Origin: Noviluteimonas lactosilytica
GTDB taxonomy: Bacteria; Pseudomonadota; Gammaproteobacteria; Xanthomonadales; Xanthomonadaceae
Assembly (NCBI RefSeq): GCF_020866925.1
Contig: NZ_JAJGAK010000001.1
Coordinates: 496,001 to 560,000, forward strand
Direction of reading: 5' to 3'
DNA length: 64,000 bases
Part shown: positions 10,705 to 20,928 of the stretch, piece by piece
Numbering within the stretch: position 1 is the stretch's first letter
Layout of the letters: each line of letters opens with the position of its first letter
Program-made: the position numbers and the translations under genes
Notes under the pieces: generated by a model
Database searches by the model: none
Seen by the model: only the letters and a program-made list of their open reading frames with translations
Told to the model about the DNA's origin: nothing

Positions 10705-10740
10705 GAGCGCCCCGGGGGGAGGGCTCCCGGGGAAGCGCTC
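10705..10740. other. Imperfect GC-rich inverted repeat
   Basis: The arms gagcgc-cccggg and cccgggg-aa-gcgctc pair with a two-base bulge in the stretch 10655-10875, which has no gene. There is no T tract, so it is at best a weak terminator for the lipoprotein gene. The only other thing I see in the gap is the Fur-like site further down. Confidence 0.4.
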
Positions 10741-10826
10741 CTGCGCGGCCGCTCCTGCGGAGCTCTTCCCTCTCTTGACGGCACGCCGCTCCCGCTTGTC
10801 TTTTCGTTTCAGGTGCTTGACGCGCA

Positions 10827-10845
10827 AACGCGAATCAATATCATC
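10827..10845 (+). promoter_or_regulatory. Candidate Fur box
   Basis: The 19 bases match a typical extended Fur site (AATGAGAATCATTCTCATT) at 14 positions and lie 30 bases before the first gene of the iron-uptake operon. Iron-loaded Fur binding here would repress the operon. The match to the classical E. coli consensus is poorer, so this is a prediction. Confidence 0.55.
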
Positions 10846-10875
10846 TGCATCGAACAAGGACAGGGCGTCACTTCG

Positions 10876-11427
10876 ATGATGTGGCATGCGCGGACAACGC
10901 AGGTTTCAGAGGTAGCGCCCCGGGCGCTGCCCACCTCCGCGCAACTCGCCTCCCTCGGCCCGGTCCTGTGCCTTTACCGCGTCCAGCCCGGGGGCGCCCT
11001 GTCTGGCTGGGCCCAGGCTTCGCACTGCGAAGTCGTGTGCCGCGTCGATTGCGACGGCCCGTGCGAGGCCATCCACTTTTTCGACGCCCAGGGCCGCGTC
11101 TGCTGGCGCCTCTACCTGCTGCCGGACAGCGACTTCCTCGGCTGGGACGCTCTGACAGCACCGCTCCGCGCGCGCAGCGACGGCGCGCGACACGGCGCGC
11201 GCTGGTATCGCCTCGTCTGGCGCCTTCGCCGCAAACACTGGCGCGCCGACATCCTCACCTTCCGCGATGCGGGCGACGGCGGTGCCTCGATCGGCGCCGA
11301 GCGCACCCATTTGTCCCCGTTCGGGAACGCGATTGCCGCGCGCATCGCGCGACGCGAGGGCCTGACGAGCGACGGCTTCGACTGTTGCTGCCAGCACCAC
11401 GCGTTTCCGCTGCAAACCCCTCTCTGA
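10876..11427 (+). CDS. Uncharacterised protein of the iron-uptake operon
   Basis: A 183-residue soluble protein without signal peptide, rich in Trp, Cys and His, ending in a Cys/His cluster (DGFDCCCQHH). The C-terminal cluster could bind metal or a cofactor, but this is inference. The start at 10876 has an upstream aagga and places the Fur-like site in the leader; a longer reading from 10813 would put that site inside the gene. It is 21 bases before the TonB receptor on the same strand, so a role in siderophore or haem use is suggested by context only. Confidence 0.65.
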   Translation: MMWHARTTQVSEVAPRALPTSAQLASLGPVLCLYRVQPGGALSGWAQASHCEVVCRVDCDGPCEAIHFFDAQGRVCWRLYLLPDSDFLGWDALTAPLRARSDGARHGARWYRLVWRLRRKHWRADILTFRDAGDGGASIGAERTHLSPFGNAIAARIARREGLTSDGFDCCCQHHAFPLQTPL

Positions 11428-11448
11428 CTCCCTTTACAAGGCCCCACC

Positions 11449-13581
11449 ATGTCCGTTGGACCGCTGCACCCGCTCGCTTTCGCGATCCTCGCCTCGCTCG
11501 CCACCTTGGCCGCGCCTGCGCGCGCCGACGACGATCCGGCGCCGCCGCCGACCGCGCGCGAGCTCGACAAGGTCACCGTCGTCGGCGAAGCAGAGGCGTC
11601 TCGCTCGAGCGGCGCGACTCGCCTGGATCTGTCCCTGCGCGAAACGCCGCAATCGGTAAGCGTCATCGACCGCGCGACGCTCGAAGCCTTCGGCCTGACG
11701 AATGCGAACCAGGCGCTCGAGCTCGCAACCGGCATCCAGGTCGAGTCGGTGGAAACCGACCGCGCCTACTACACCGCGCGCGGATTCGACATCACCAACT
11801 TCCAGCGCGACGGCCTCGGCCTCCCGATGCCCTACGGTCTGCAGAACGGCGACATCGACACCGCGATCTTCGAGCGCATCGAAGTGCTGCGCGGTGCAAA
11901 CGGCCTGATGTCCTCCACCGGCAACCCATCGGCCACGATCAACTTCATCCGCAAGCGGCCGACGAACGAACTGCAGGCCAATGCCGCACTCACCGTCGGC
12001 AGCTGGAACATGGTGCGTGTCGATGCCGATGTCGCCGGCGCGATCGCGAACGAAGGCGCCGTGCGAGGGCGCGCGGTCGTCGCGGTCGAACAGGGCGACA
12101 GCTACCTCGACCTCTATTCCAACGACAAGCAGGTCTATTACGGCATCCTCGAAGCGGATCTTGGCGATGCGACGATGCTCGCCGTCGGCGCGTCCTACCA
12201 GCGCAATCGCCCCGAAGGCGTCCTGTGGGGCGCGTTGCCCTTGTTCTACGGCGACGGCACGCCGACCGACTACGACGTCTCGACCAGCACCGCCACCGAC
12301 TGGTCGCATTGGGACACCGACGACATGGATGCGTTCGTCGAACTGCAGCACGACTTCGGCAACGAGTGGCAAGCCAAGGCTTCGTTCAACTACGAGGAAA
12401 CGGAAGAACTCACCGAGTTGTTCTATGTCTACGGCACGCCGGATCGCGAGACGGGCCTGGGCCTGTTCTCCTATCCCTCCGCCTACGATTCGGTATTCCG
12501 CGCGCACTTCGCCGACGTGTACGCCAGCGGTCCGCTGACGCTGTTCGGCCGTAAACACGACGTGGTTGCCGGCTTCAACTGGGCGCGCGGCAACAACGTC
12601 GAGCACTCGCAGTACAGCGACGATCTCGGCACGCCGCTGCCGCCGCTCGAGCAGGGCTACGCGCACTACCCGAAGCCGGCCTGGAACGCGATCTCCGCCG
12701 GCTCCGACTTCGATTACGCGCGCGAAAGCCTGTACGCCACCGTGCGCTGGAATCTCTCCGACAGCGTCAAGCTGATCACTGGCGCATCGCGCACGCACGC
12801 GGAGACCACGGGCGACAGCTATGGCGAATCCAATACGTCCGACGACACGAAGACGACGCCCTTCGCGGGCCTGGTGATCGATTTGGCGCCGAACTATTCG
12901 CTGTACGGCAGCTACGGCGAGATCTTCAATCCGCAATCCGAGCTCGACGTCGACCACCGGCTCGTCGGCCCGCTCACCGGAAGCAACGCGGAAATCGGCA
13001 TGAAGGGCGAATGGCGCGACGGCGCGGTCAACGCGACGGTGGCGGTATTCCGCACGCGCCAGGACAACCTCGCCGAATCCGCCGGCTTCGACCTCGATAC
13101 CGGGACGAGCTACTACCAGGGCATCGACGCGGAATCGCGCGGCATCGAACTCGACATGGCCGGCCGCCTGACCGATCGCTGGCGCGTGGCCGGTGGCATC
13201 ACGCACCTGCGGGTGGAAGACGACGCGGGACAGGACACCCGCACCTACGTGCCGCGCGACACGTTCCGACTCTCCACCACGTACGATCTCGCGCAAGTCG
13301 AAGGCCTCATGCTCGGCGCGTCGTTGCGCTGGCAGAGCGCGATCCATCGCGAGGCCGTCGCGTTCGACCTGCTCGGCAACGCCACGCCGACGCGCATCGA
13401 ACAGGATGCCTACGCGGTGCTCGGCCTGATGGCGCGTTACGAGTTCGCCGATCGCTGGAGCGCCACGCTCAACCTCGACAACGCGACCGACGAGAAGTAC
13501 CTCCCGAGCCTGTACTGGGAACAGGGGTATTACGCCGCGCCGCGCAATGTCGCGCTGACCATCGCGTATCGCTTCCAGTGA
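11449..13581 (+). CDS. TonB-dependent siderophore receptor
   Basis: A 710-residue outer-membrane receptor. After the signal peptide (MSVGPLHPLAFAILASLATLAAPARA) there is a TonB-box-like LDKVTVVGEAE, then a plug domain (SLRETPQSVSVIDR to NFIRKRPTNEL) and a 22-strand barrel region ending YRFQ. The plug features RGFDITNFQRDG and EVLRGANGLMSSTGNPSATINFIRK are those of the ferric-siderophore (FhuE/FoxA/FpvA-like) subgroup. No N-terminal signalling domain is present. Its TGA overlaps the GTG start of the DUF3649 gene, and a Fur-like site precedes the operon. Confidence 0.93.
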   Translation: MSVGPLHPLAFAILASLATLAAPARADDDPAPPPTARELDKVTVVGEAEASRSSGATRLDLSLRETPQSVSVIDRATLEAFGLTNANQALELATGIQVESVETDRAYYTARGFDITNFQRDGLGLPMPYGLQNGDIDTAIFERIEVLRGANGLMSSTGNPSATINFIRKRPTNELQANAALTVGSWNMVRVDADVAGAIANEGAVRGRAVVAVEQGDSYLDLYSNDKQVYYGILEADLGDATMLAVGASYQRNRPEGVLWGALPLFYGDGTPTDYDVSTSTATDWSHWDTDDMDAFVELQHDFGNEWQAKASFNYEETEELTELFYVYGTPDRETGLGLFSYPSAYDSVFRAHFADVYASGPLTLFGRKHDVVAGFNWARGNNVEHSQYSDDLGTPLPPLEQGYAHYPKPAWNAISAGSDFDYARESLYATVRWNLSDSVKLITGASRTHAETTGDSYGESNTSDDTKTTPFAGLVIDLAPNYSLYGSYGEIFNPQSELDVDHRLVGPLTGSNAEIGMKGEWRDGAVNATVAVFRTRQDNLAESAGFDLDTGTSYYQGIDAESRGIELDMAGRLTDRWRVAGGITHLRVEDDAGQDTRTYVPRDTFRLSTTYDLAQVEGLMLGASLRWQSAIHREAVAFDLLGNATPTRIEQDAYAVLGLMARYEFADRWSATLNLDNATDEKYLPSLYWEQGYYAAPRNVALTIAYRFQ

Positions 13582-13874
13582 GCACGCTCGCCGTCCAGCG
13601 TCGCCTGTCGCTCGCCAGCCGTTCGCTGGCGGCGATCGTCGGCGGCTATGCGTTCGCGCATGCCGCCACTGCATTCCTCACGCTCGCGCTTCCCTTCGGA
13701 CGCAACGATCGCGTCGTCACCGCGACGCTGCTGGCGTTCGTCGTGTGGTGCGCGGCGGCCATCTACGCGTTCGCGGCGGCCAAGGCCTGGCGCGTGTGGG
13801 CGATCCTCCTCGTCGGCGGCGCGTTGCTGTACGGCACGGCCGCCGTCTTCCCCGAACTGGCGGCACGCGCATGA
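13578..13874 (+). CDS. DUF3649-type iron-uptake membrane protein
   Basis: A 98-residue inner-membrane protein with three hydrophobic helices (LAAIVGGYAFAHAATAFLTLAL; TATLLAFVVWCAAAIYAFAAA; AILLVGGALLYGTAAVF). There is no ATG; the GTG overlapping the receptor stop (GTGA) gives the expected length. Small proteins of this kind occur between TonB receptors and PepSY proteins in proteobacterial iron loci. The exact function is unknown. Its stop overlaps the ATG of the PepSY gene. Confidence 0.8.
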   Translation: MSTLAVQRRLSLASRSLAAIVGGYAFAHAATAFLTLALPFGRNDRVVTATLLAFVVWCAAAIYAFAAAKAWRVWAILLVGGALLYGTAAVFPELAARA

Positions 13875-15390
13875 AGCACAACATCACCCAGTCGCTGTCG
13901 TGGCTGCACACCTGGTCCGGCCTGCTCGTCGGCTGGCTGCTGTTCGTGATCTTCGCCGGCGGCACGATCGCGTGCTTCGACAAGGAACTCGATTACTGGA
14001 TGCAGCCATCGTTGCACGGACGCGCGACGCCGAAGATTCCCGCGTTCGACAAGGCGGTCGAACGCCTGCAGGTGCAGGCACCGGAGGCGCATTCGTGGTA
14101 CCTGCTCGCCGGCGATCGCGACCCGGCGCTGCAGGCCTATACCTTCGCGGACGACGGCACGGAAACACGCGTCGCGCTCGATCCGGAAACCGGAGAACCT
14201 TTGCCGTCGACCGCGGGCGGCGACTTCTTCTTCGAACTCCACTACAACCTGCACGCCGGCAACCTGGGCATGTACATCGTCGGCCTGGCGGGCATGTTCG
14301 CGTTCGTGGCCATCGTCGCCGGCATCTTCATCCACAAGCGCATCTTCAAGGACTTCTTCACCTTCCGCCCCGCGGCGGGAAACCAGCGCGCGTGGCTCGA
14401 TGCGCACAACCTCACCGGCGTGCTCGGCCTGCCCTTCCACCTGTTGATCTCGTACACCGGCGTGATCATCTTCGCGACGAGTTACATGTTCGCAGGGGTG
14501 AACGCGGGCTACGGCGGCGACATCAACAAGCTTTACATCGACGCGGGCGATTTCTACGAACGCGAGGAAGTCGGCAGGCCGCTCGGCCCGATGACGTCCG
14601 TGGAAGCGCTGCTCGCCGACGCGCAAGCGCGCCTGGGGGCACCGGTCACCTGGGCGAGCATCCACCATCCGCACGATGCGAGCGCGACCATCGCGCTCGG
14701 CGGCGACCATGATCGACGCGTCGCCTGGAACTTCCACCAGGCGACCTACGACGCCGCGGACGGACGATTGCTGCATGTCACGCCACCACCGAAGACCGCC
14801 TACCACGCGTACACGTGGCTCGGCGGCCTGCACATGGCGCAGTTCGGCGGATCGTCGGTGCGCTGGTTGTACTTCCTGCTCGGCCTGGCGGGGTGTGTGA
14901 TGATCGCGAGCGGCTGCAGGTGTGGGTCCGCAAACGCATCAAGCATGTGCGCGAAGCAGGCATCGTGTCGGGTTACGGATTGGTACGCGCGCTGAACGTC
15001 GGCGTGGTCGGGGGGTTCCCGTTCGCCGCGGCGGCGATGCTGCTCGCCAATCGTCTGTTGCCCTGGCATCTCGCTGATCGCGCCGCCGCGGAAATCTTCG
15101 TGTTCTGCGGCGCATGGGGCGCCGCGGCATTGTGGGGCGCATGGGCGGACCGTCGCGATCGCGGGTGGCGCGACCTGTTCGCTGCAACCGCGATCGCGCT
15201 TGCCTCCATCCCGGTCGTCAACGCCGTCGCCACGCCGGACAGCGCGCCCTGGCGCACGTTGCAGTCGGGCCAGCATGGATTGGCCGCGGTCGACCTCACC
15301 GCGTTGGCGCTCGCGATCGCGTTCGGATGGATGGCGATGCGCGTATCGCGACGCCATCGCGTCACGCAGGGCGAGGAGGCGATCGCATGA
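13871..15390 (+). pseudogene. PepSY-associated membrane protein, frameshifted
   Basis: The reading frame from 13871 encodes an inner-membrane PepSY-TM protein (SLSWLHTWSGLLVGWLLFV, then helices near residues 140 and 185) as far as LLGLAGCVMIASG near residue 347. It then runs out of frame to a stop at 14995. The expected continuation, LQVWVRKRIKHVREAG and three more helices, is intact in another frame up to 15390. One missing base near 14914 (agcggctgcag, expected agcggcctgcag) explains this. Restored, the product would be 506 aa, normal for the family, which reduces or removes iron from siderophores in the periplasm or inner membrane. Either a real pseudogene or a sequencing error. Confidence 0.85.
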
Positions 15391-15662
15391 GCCTGGCCCT
15401 GTGCATCTTGCTTGGCCTCGTCGGTTGGGCCGCGTTGAGCCTCGCGCTGCCGAAGCACTTTCGTGCGCTACGCGGGCGCGACCCCTCCTCCGCCGTACAC
15501 CGGACGCTGCGCACCTCGGGTTGGTTCGCGCTCGCCGCGATGTCCGCGGGTTGCATCGCCTCCCGCGGCGTCGAATTCGGCGTGATTCAAGCGTTCGTGC
15601 TGGCGATGCTCACCGCCCTCGCGTGGTCGTTGTGGCTCACGCGGATGACGATGCGTCGCTGA
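15387..15662 (+). CDS. DUF3325-type small membrane protein
   Basis: A 91-residue protein with three hydrophobic segments ([58 protein letters not shown]). It resembles the DUF3325 proteins that close PepSY/TonB iron-uptake operons. The ATG overlaps the PepSY stop (ATGA). Its last 26 bases overlap the end of argH on the opposite strand. Confidence 0.75.
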   Translation: MSLALCILLGLVGWAALSLALPKHFRALRGRDPSSAVHRTLRTSGWFALAAMSAGCIASRGVEFGVIQAFVLAMLTALAWSLWLTRMTMRR

Positions 15663-16935
15663 GGCGCTTGCGCAACGCGTCGAGTCGAAGGTCTCCCGCT
15701 GCACCCGGCGACACGCGCGCGGACAGGCTCGCCTGCGGATCGCCTTCGGCCCATCGCGCGGGATCCGCCGCCTGCCTGTAGGCATCGCGGAACGGCACGC
15801 CTTCGCGCGCGAGGTCGACGGCGAGGTCGGTCGCGTACATCGACGGATCGATCGCCGCACGCATGCGCCCGGCATCCCAGTCGAGGTTGCGCAACAGGTC
15901 GGGCAAGAGCGCCAGCGCGGCGAGGCCCTTGCCGAAGCCATGGAACAGTGCGCCCTTCGTGATCTGCAGGTCGCGGTGGTAACCGCCCGGCAGCGACAGC
16001 AGGTGTTCGATTTCGGTGCGCGCGGCAGCGACGCTCGCGTACGTGCCGCGCATCAGTTCGACGACATCGGGGTTGCGCTTGTTCGGCATGATCGAACTGC
16101 CCGTCGTGTACTGCGCGGGCAGCTTCACGAAACCGAACTCCGCGCTGGTGAACAGGCTCAGGTCCCAGGCCAGGCGACGCAGGTCGAGCATCGCGCTGTT
16201 CAGCGCTTCGAGCGCGGCGAGTTCGAACTTGCCGCGCGACAGTTGCGCGTACAACGGCGACACCTGCAGCCGCGCGAAGCCGAGCGCCTGCGTGGTGTGC
16301 GCGCGATCGAGCGGCAGATTCACGCCGTAGCCGGCGGCAGTGCCGAGCGGATTGGCATCGACCCATGCGCGCGTTTCGCCCGCGCGCTGCGCGTTGTCGA
16401 TGAACGCCTCGGCCCACCCCGCCCACCACATGCCCGCCGACGACACGACGGCGCGCTGCAGGTGCGTGTATCCGGGCATCGGCAACGCGCTTTCGGCCTG
16501 CGCGCGATCCAGCGCGATACCCGCGACTTCGCGGCACAGCGCCTGCACGCGCGCGAGCTTTTCCTTCAGCCACAGGCGCGTGGCGACGAGCACCTGGTCG
16601 TTGCGGCTGCGCCCTGCGTGGATCCGTCGGCCGGCGTCGCCGAGACGTTCGGTCAGCCGCGCTTCGATGGCGGAGTGCCCGTCTTCGAAGCGTTCGTCGA
16701 GCACGAATGCCCCACTGCGGAAATCCTCGGCGAGCGTCGTGAGTTCGCGTTCGAGTCCCACCAGCTCTTCGCCCGTCAGCATTCCGATCCGCTGCAAGCC
16801 CTGTGCATGCGCGCGACTCGCCTCGATGTCGTGCAGGAAGAACTCGCGATCGAGCAGCACGTCGTCGCCGGCGAGGAACGCCTGGATCTGCGCGTCGACC
16901 GCGACGCCCGGCTTCTGCCACAACAGGTCGCTCAT
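15637..16935 (-). CDS. argH: Argininosuccinate lyase
   Basis: ArgH (432 aa) splits argininosuccinate to arginine and fumarate, the final step of arginine synthesis. The fumarase/aspartase-superfamily signature is [12 protein letters not shown] (about residue 272), and the active-site segments AGRSRNDQ and GYTHLQRA are clear. It is the last gene of the arginine operon and overlaps argC by four bases. The start ([10 protein letters not shown]) was chosen over a longer open frame because the upstream residues are the shadow of argC. Confidence 0.95.
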   Translation of the reverse strand: MSDLLWQKPGVAVDAQIQAFLAGDDVLLDREFFLHDIEASRAHAQGLQRIGMLTGEELVGLERELTTLAEDFRSGAFVLDERFEDGHSAIEARLTERLGDAGRRIHAGRSRNDQVLVATRLWLKEKLARVQALCREVAGIALDRAQAESALPMPGYTHLQRAVVSSAGMWWAGWAEAFIDNAQRAGETRAWVDANPLGTAAGYGVNLPLDRAHTTQALGFARLQVSPLYAQLSRGKFELAALEALNSAMLDLRRLAWDLSLFTSAEFGFVKLPAQYTTGSSIMPNKRNPDVVELMRGTYASVAAARTEIEHLLSLPGGYHRDLQITKGALFHGFGKGLAALALLPDLLRNLDWDAGRMRAAIDPSMYATDLAVDLAREGVPFRDAYRQAADPARWAEGDPQASLSARVSPGAAGDLRLDALRKRLSDASSSA

Positions 16936-17906
16936 GCGGCCTCCGCGCGCGGTGCAAGGGGAATGCCGGCGAACTCGTCGAAGCCGAACGCCAGGTTGAG
17001 GTTCTGCAGGGCCTGCGTCGCGGCGCCCTTCAGCAAGTTGTCTTCGGTCGCGACGACGACGAGGCGGTGCCCGTCCTCGGACAACGTGAAGCCGCCGAGT
17101 TCGACATGGTGCGCGCCCGCGATGCGGCTCACCCACGGGGCATCGTCGCCGACGCGCACCAGCGGCTCGCCCGCATACGCGTCGCGATAACGGGCGGCGA
17201 CCGCCTCGCGGTCGAACGCGGTGCGAAGGTGCAGGTTCGCGGTGATCGTGAGTCCGCGGAAATGCGGCGCGACATGCGGCATGAACTCCACCGGATGGCG
17301 CAGGTGCGCACTCACTTCGCGCTCATGCACGTGGCCGGTCAGTGCGTACGGCATGAAGTTGTCGCGCAGCTTCTCCGGATCGTTCTTGTCGGAGGGCGTG
17401 GTGCCCGCGCCCGAATACCCCGAGACACCGAAGCATTGCACCGGCCCGTCGAGGAACTCGAGCATCGGCGCGATCGCCAGCTGCATCGCGGTGGCGTAGC
17501 AACCGGGATTGCTGATGCGACGCTGTCCTGCCTGGTGTTGCCGCGTGAGTTCCGGCAAGCCGTAGTACCACGCAGCGTCGAAGCGGAAATCGGCGGACAA
17601 ATCGAGGATCACCGGATCGGCGTCGTCGGCGAAATCGAATGCGGCCACGCACGCGGCCGCCTTGCCGTTCGGCAGCGCGAGCACGACCGCGTCCGCGCCG
17701 AGCGTCGGCAGGTCTTCGTGCGTCGGTGCGCTGTAGCGCAACTCGCCGACGTAGGCCGGCTCGAAATCCGACACGCGCCGCCCCGCACGCTCGCGCGACG
17801 ACACGTAGGCGAGATCGAACGACGGATGCCCGCACACCAGCTTGATCAGCTCCGTGCCGACATGCCCGCGCGCGCCGACGATGCCGATGGTCTTCTTCGC
17901 GCTCAT
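16932..17906 (-). CDS. argC: N-acetyl-gamma-glutamyl-phosphate reductase
   Basis: ArgC (324 aa) reduces N-acetylglutamyl-phosphate to the semialdehyde with NADPH. The N-terminal Rossmann motif is [14 protein letters not shown], the catalytic Cys lies in SNPGCYATA, and the His segment is HRHP-like in [11 protein letters not shown]. Proteins of this length and form (with GARGHVG rather than GASGYTG) are found in xanthomonads. It overlaps both neighbours by four bases, consistent with tight coupling inside the operon. Confidence 0.94.
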   Translation of the reverse strand: MSAKKTIGIVGARGHVGTELIKLVCGHPSFDLAYVSSRERAGRRVSDFEPAYVGELRYSAPTHEDLPTLGADAVVLALPNGKAAACVAAFDFADDADPVILDLSADFRFDAAWYYGLPELTRQHQAGQRRISNPGCYATAMQLAIAPMLEFLDGPVQCFGVSGYSGAGTTPSDKNDPEKLRDNFMPYALTGHVHEREVSAHLRHPVEFMPHVAPHFRGLTITANLHLRTAFDREAVAARYRDAYAGEPLVRVGDDAPWVSRIAGAHHVELGGFTLSEDGHRLVVVATEDNLLKGAATQALQNLNLAFGFDEFAGIPLAPRAEAA

Positions 17907-18502
17907 GCGTGACGCTCCAGGCGACCGGCGAGGTTGGCCTTCACGCCCGGCCACTCCGCGTCGATGATCGAGAAGTTCACCGTGTCGCGCAGCGTGCCGT
18001 CGCGATGGCGCACGTGGTTGCGCGTGATGCCCTCTTCCTTCGCGCCGAGTCGCGCGATCGCGGTGCGCGAGACGTGGTTGAACCAGCTCGTCTGCAGTCC
18101 CACCGACGCGCAACGCAGCACGTCGAACGCATGTCCGAGCAGCAACAGTTTCGCTTCGGTGTTCAGGCCGGTGCGTTGCACGCTCGCCGCGTACCACGTG
18201 TAACCGATCTGCAGGCGCGGCACGTCGGGCGTGAGTTCGTAGTAACGCGTGGTACCCACCACGCGACCGTCGGCGTCGCGCACGGCGAACGCCAGCTGCT
18301 CGCCTTTCGCCTGCTTCGACAGCGCGCCGTCGATGTAGGCAGCGACGTCCGCGGGGGCCGGCACGTTGGTGTACCAGATCTCATGAAGGCGGCCGTCCTC
18401 GACCGCTTCGCGCAGACCGTCCGCATGCGACGGCGCGAGCGGTTCCAGGGACACGTGGCGGCCGCGCAGGGTCGGCGGCGTGGTCCAGTCGACGGTGGTC
18501 AT
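17903..18502 (-). CDS. GNAT acetyltransferase of the arginine operon
   Basis: A 199-residue RimJ/RimL-type GNAT protein. It has a typical N-terminus ([19 protein letters not shown]), the [12 protein letters not shown] beta strands and an acetyl-CoA-binding region around [13 protein letters not shown], with the later [12 protein letters not shown] motif in the form [13 protein letters not shown]. Its target is unknown. It lies between the fused kinase/synthase gene and argC and overlaps both by four bases, so it is expressed with arginine biosynthesis. The fused gene already has its own synthase domain, so this one may have another role. Confidence 0.88.
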   Translation of the reverse strand: MTTVDWTTPPTLRGRHVSLEPLAPSHADGLREAVEDGRLHEIWYTNVPAPADVAAYIDGALSKQAKGEQLAFAVRDADGRVVGTTRYYELTPDVPRLQIGYTWYAASVQRTGLNTEAKLLLLGHAFDVLRCASVGLQTSWFNHVSRTAIARLGAKEEGITRNHVRHRDGTLRDTVNFSIIDAEWPGVKANLAGRLERHA

Positions 18503-19845
18503 GCGGCATCCTCGAGCGTTGCGGGGCGCGCGGCGCAATGGTCGACGCAGCGCGCGACTTCGTCCAGTCCACCGGCTTCGTGCGTGTCGATGCCGTACCA
18601 GTACACGTCCCACTTCGGCTGCTTGAGGCAACCGTCGGATTCGGCCCAGTAGAACGCGTTCACCGGATTGCCGCGGCGCGAACGCCAGAACAGGCGCGGG
18701 TTCTCGTCGCGCATCACCTGCCAGACGGCACGACCGAGGCCTTCGCCCTGCGCTTCGTCGAGCACGGCGAACTTGTCGAGGTACACGCCCGCGTCTTCCT
18801 GCGTGAGGATGACCGCGACGCGGTAGTTCTCGCTGACGTAGGCGCGATGCAGTTGCGTGCGCTCGAAATAGTCCGGCAGCAGCTTGCGGCCGAACGCAGA
18901 ATCGATGAGCTTGCGCAGGCGCACGAGATCGAGTTCGTCCCACGACGACGCCGTCAGCACGCGCTCGCCGCGACGCACGAGCGTGCCGGAGCCGGTATGC
19001 GTGAACAGTTCCTTCGCGAGTTCCGAGGGGCGCGTGATCGACACCGACGACGACAGCGGCAGCGTGTCGAGCAGCGCCTTGATCTGTTCGATCTTCACCT
19101 TCATGCCACCGTGGATCCACGGCTGCTCGATCAGGTGTTCGTATTCCGTCGACAGGTTGATCGAATCGATCACGTCGCCCGCATCGTCGAGCAGGCCGCC
19201 CGTGCCGGTGAGGAAGACGATCTTGTAGGGCTGCAGCACCTGCACGAGCTCGTTGGCGGCGAAGTCGGCGTTGATGTTGAGGATCTGTCCACCCGCGGTT
19301 TCGCCGAGGCTCGCGATCACGGGAATCGAACCGGCCTGGAGGCTCGCCTGGATCGGTGCGAGGTCGACCCGCTTCACTTCGCCGACGAGGCCGTAGGTGT
19401 CGCGATCGAGGTAATCGGCTTCGAACACGCCCGACACGATCGAGGTCGCGCGCGCGTCCTGCGCCTGCAGCGCTTCGACCAGCTTGAGGTTCTGCGCGTG
19501 GAAGACGCGGCGCACGATGGCGAGCGCTTCGGGCGAGGTGATGCGCAGGCCGTTGACGGTCTGCTTTTCGATGCCCGCGTTGGCGAGTTCGGCGTCGAGC
19601 TGCGGGCCCGCGCCATGCAGCACGATCGGCGTGAGGCCGACGTCCTGCAGGAACGCGAGCGACGACGTCAGCGCATCGAGGTCGTCGCGCAGCACCGCGC
19701 CGCCGACCTTCACGAGGGCGAAGCGCGCCGCGTCCAGCTGCGAGAAACGCTTGAGGTACTGCGAGATCTCCTTCGCACCGGCCATGCTCGAAAGCAGTCG
19801 GACGATGGTCTGGCGGGTTTGCGGATCGTGGACTTGGAGATTCAT
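18499..19845 (-). CDS. argB: Bifunctional N-acetylglutamate kinase/synthase
   Basis: A 448-residue fusion. Residues about 40-285 form an amino-acid-kinase domain ([49 protein letters not shown]) that phosphorylates N-acetylglutamate. Residues about 295-445 form a GNAT domain of the vertebrate-like NAGS type ([45 protein letters not shown]) that makes N-acetylglutamate. So one protein carries the first two steps. This arrangement is known from Xanthomonas and relatives. It overlaps argE' and the GNAT gene by four bases each. Confidence 0.94.
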   Translation of the reverse strand: MNLQVHDPQTRQTIVRLLSSMAGAKEISQYLKRFSQLDAARFALVKVGGAVLRDDLDALTSSLAFLQDVGLTPIVLHGAGPQLDAELANAGIEKQTVNGLRITSPEALAIVRRVFHAQNLKLVEALQAQDARATSIVSGVFEADYLDRDTYGLVGEVKRVDLAPIQASLQAGSIPVIASLGETAGGQILNINADFAANELVQVLQPYKIVFLTGTGGLLDDAGDVIDSINLSTEYEHLIEQPWIHGGMKVKIEQIKALLDTLPLSSSVSITRPSELAKELFTHTGSGTLVRRGERVLTASSWDELDLVRLRKLIDSAFGRKLLPDYFERTQLHRAYVSENYRVAVILTQEDAGVYLDKFAVLDEAQGEGLGRAVWQVMRDENPRLFWRSRRGNPVNAFYWAESDGCLKQPKWDVYWYGIDTHEAGGLDEVARCVDHCAARPATLEDAA

Positions 19846-20927
19846 TGCGACAGGATCCGCACGATGGAATCGGTGTAACGGGTGAGCTGGTCGAGGGCGA
19901 CCCATTCGTCGGCGGTGTGCGCCTGCGCGATGTCGCCCGGGCCATAGACGATCGCGGTCATGCCCGCGCGCGAGAACAGCGAGGCTTCGGTCCAGAAGTC
20001 GACGGCGTTGCCGATCGGCAGGCCGAGTTCGTCGGCGAGGTCGCGTGCTTCGAGGCGACGCGCCTCGGCGGTCGCGACATCGCCCGACGGCAACGACGGA
20101 CCGCGGAAGGTTTCTTCGTAACGCGCGAGCGCACCGGGATCGGCGAGTCGACCGAACGCGTCGTGCAGTTGTTCGAACGCCATCGACGGCAACGGACGGA
20201 ACCCGAACCGCACTTCCGCGGCGGGCGCGATCACGTTGGCCTTGATGCCGCCTTCGACGCGGCCGATGTTGAAGCGCAGGCCGGTCAGTCCGCCGAATCG
20301 CTCGTGCGATTTCGCTTCGACATGATCGAGCGCGCGGCTGCCCCAACGCATCGCGTGGTGCAACGCGCTCGCCTGCAGCGCGCTTTCGCCGGACGCGTGC
20401 CCCGCCTGTCCCTGGAAGCGCAGCAGCACCGAACTGATGCCGCGATGCGCGAGCACCGCTTCGCATTGCGTCGGCTCGGCGACGATCGCTTCGGCGAATC
20501 CATGGTCGCTGGCAAGGAACGCTTCGATGCAACGCGGGTCGTTCGCTTCCTCGTCGCTGCTGAAGAGGAACGCCGCATCGCCGCGCGTGAGGTTCGCCGC
20601 GGTCACCAGGCCCGCGGCCGCGCCCTTGATGTCGCACGCGCCGAGGCCGATCGCGCGATCGCGCGTGACGCGCAGGCGCAGCGGATTGCGCGACCACGCG
20701 GGCGAGTTCGGCACGGTGTCCAGGTGCACGTTGAACACGCGCTTCGGCGTCCCGCGCACGGCGAGCATCGACACGGCGCCTTCGCCGTGGTCGGTCACCG
20801 TGCAGCGGAAGCCCGGCAGTTGCGCGCGCAGGTAGTCGAAGATCCCGCCGGTCGTGATCTCGCGCGGCGGATTGCGCGTATCGCACGCGACCAGGGCTTC
20901 GAGGTGGCGGAGCGTGGTGTCGAGCAT
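19842..20927 (-). CDS. argE': N-acetyl-L-citrulline deacetylase
   Basis: A 361-residue M20-family zinc deacetylase. Metal-site motifs are [27 protein letters not shown] and the later [10 protein letters not shown]. Because the carbamoyltransferase of this operon acts on acetylated ornithine, the substrate is expected to be N-acetylcitrulline rather than N-acetylornithine. That is inferred from context and from the same order in Xanthomonas. The start at 20927 leaves one base after the argG stop; an ATG at 20951 would overlap argG by 23 bases. Confidence 0.9.
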   Translation of the reverse strand: MLDTTLRHLEALVACDTRNPPREITTGGIFDYLRAQLPGFRCTVTDHGEGAVSMLAVRGTPKRVFNVHLDTVPNSPAWSRNPLRLRVTRDRAIGLGACDIKGAAAGLVTAANLTRGDAAFLFSSDEEANDPRCIEAFLASDHGFAEAIVAEPTQCEAVLAHRGISSVLLRFQGQAGHASGESALQASALHHAMRWGSRALDHVEAKSHERFGGLTGLRFNIGRVEGGIKANVIAPAAEVRFGFRPLPSMAFEQLHDAFGRLADPGALARYEETFRGPSLPSGDVATAEARRLEARDLADELGLPIGNAVDFWTEASLFSRAGMTAIVYGPGDIAQAHTADEWVALDQLTRYTDSIVRILSQ

Positions 20928-20928
20928 G

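Noticed and set aside
15940-17190. 416-residue plus-strand ORF antisense to argH/argC
   Set aside because: Shadow frame without motifs; both minus-strand genes are certain.
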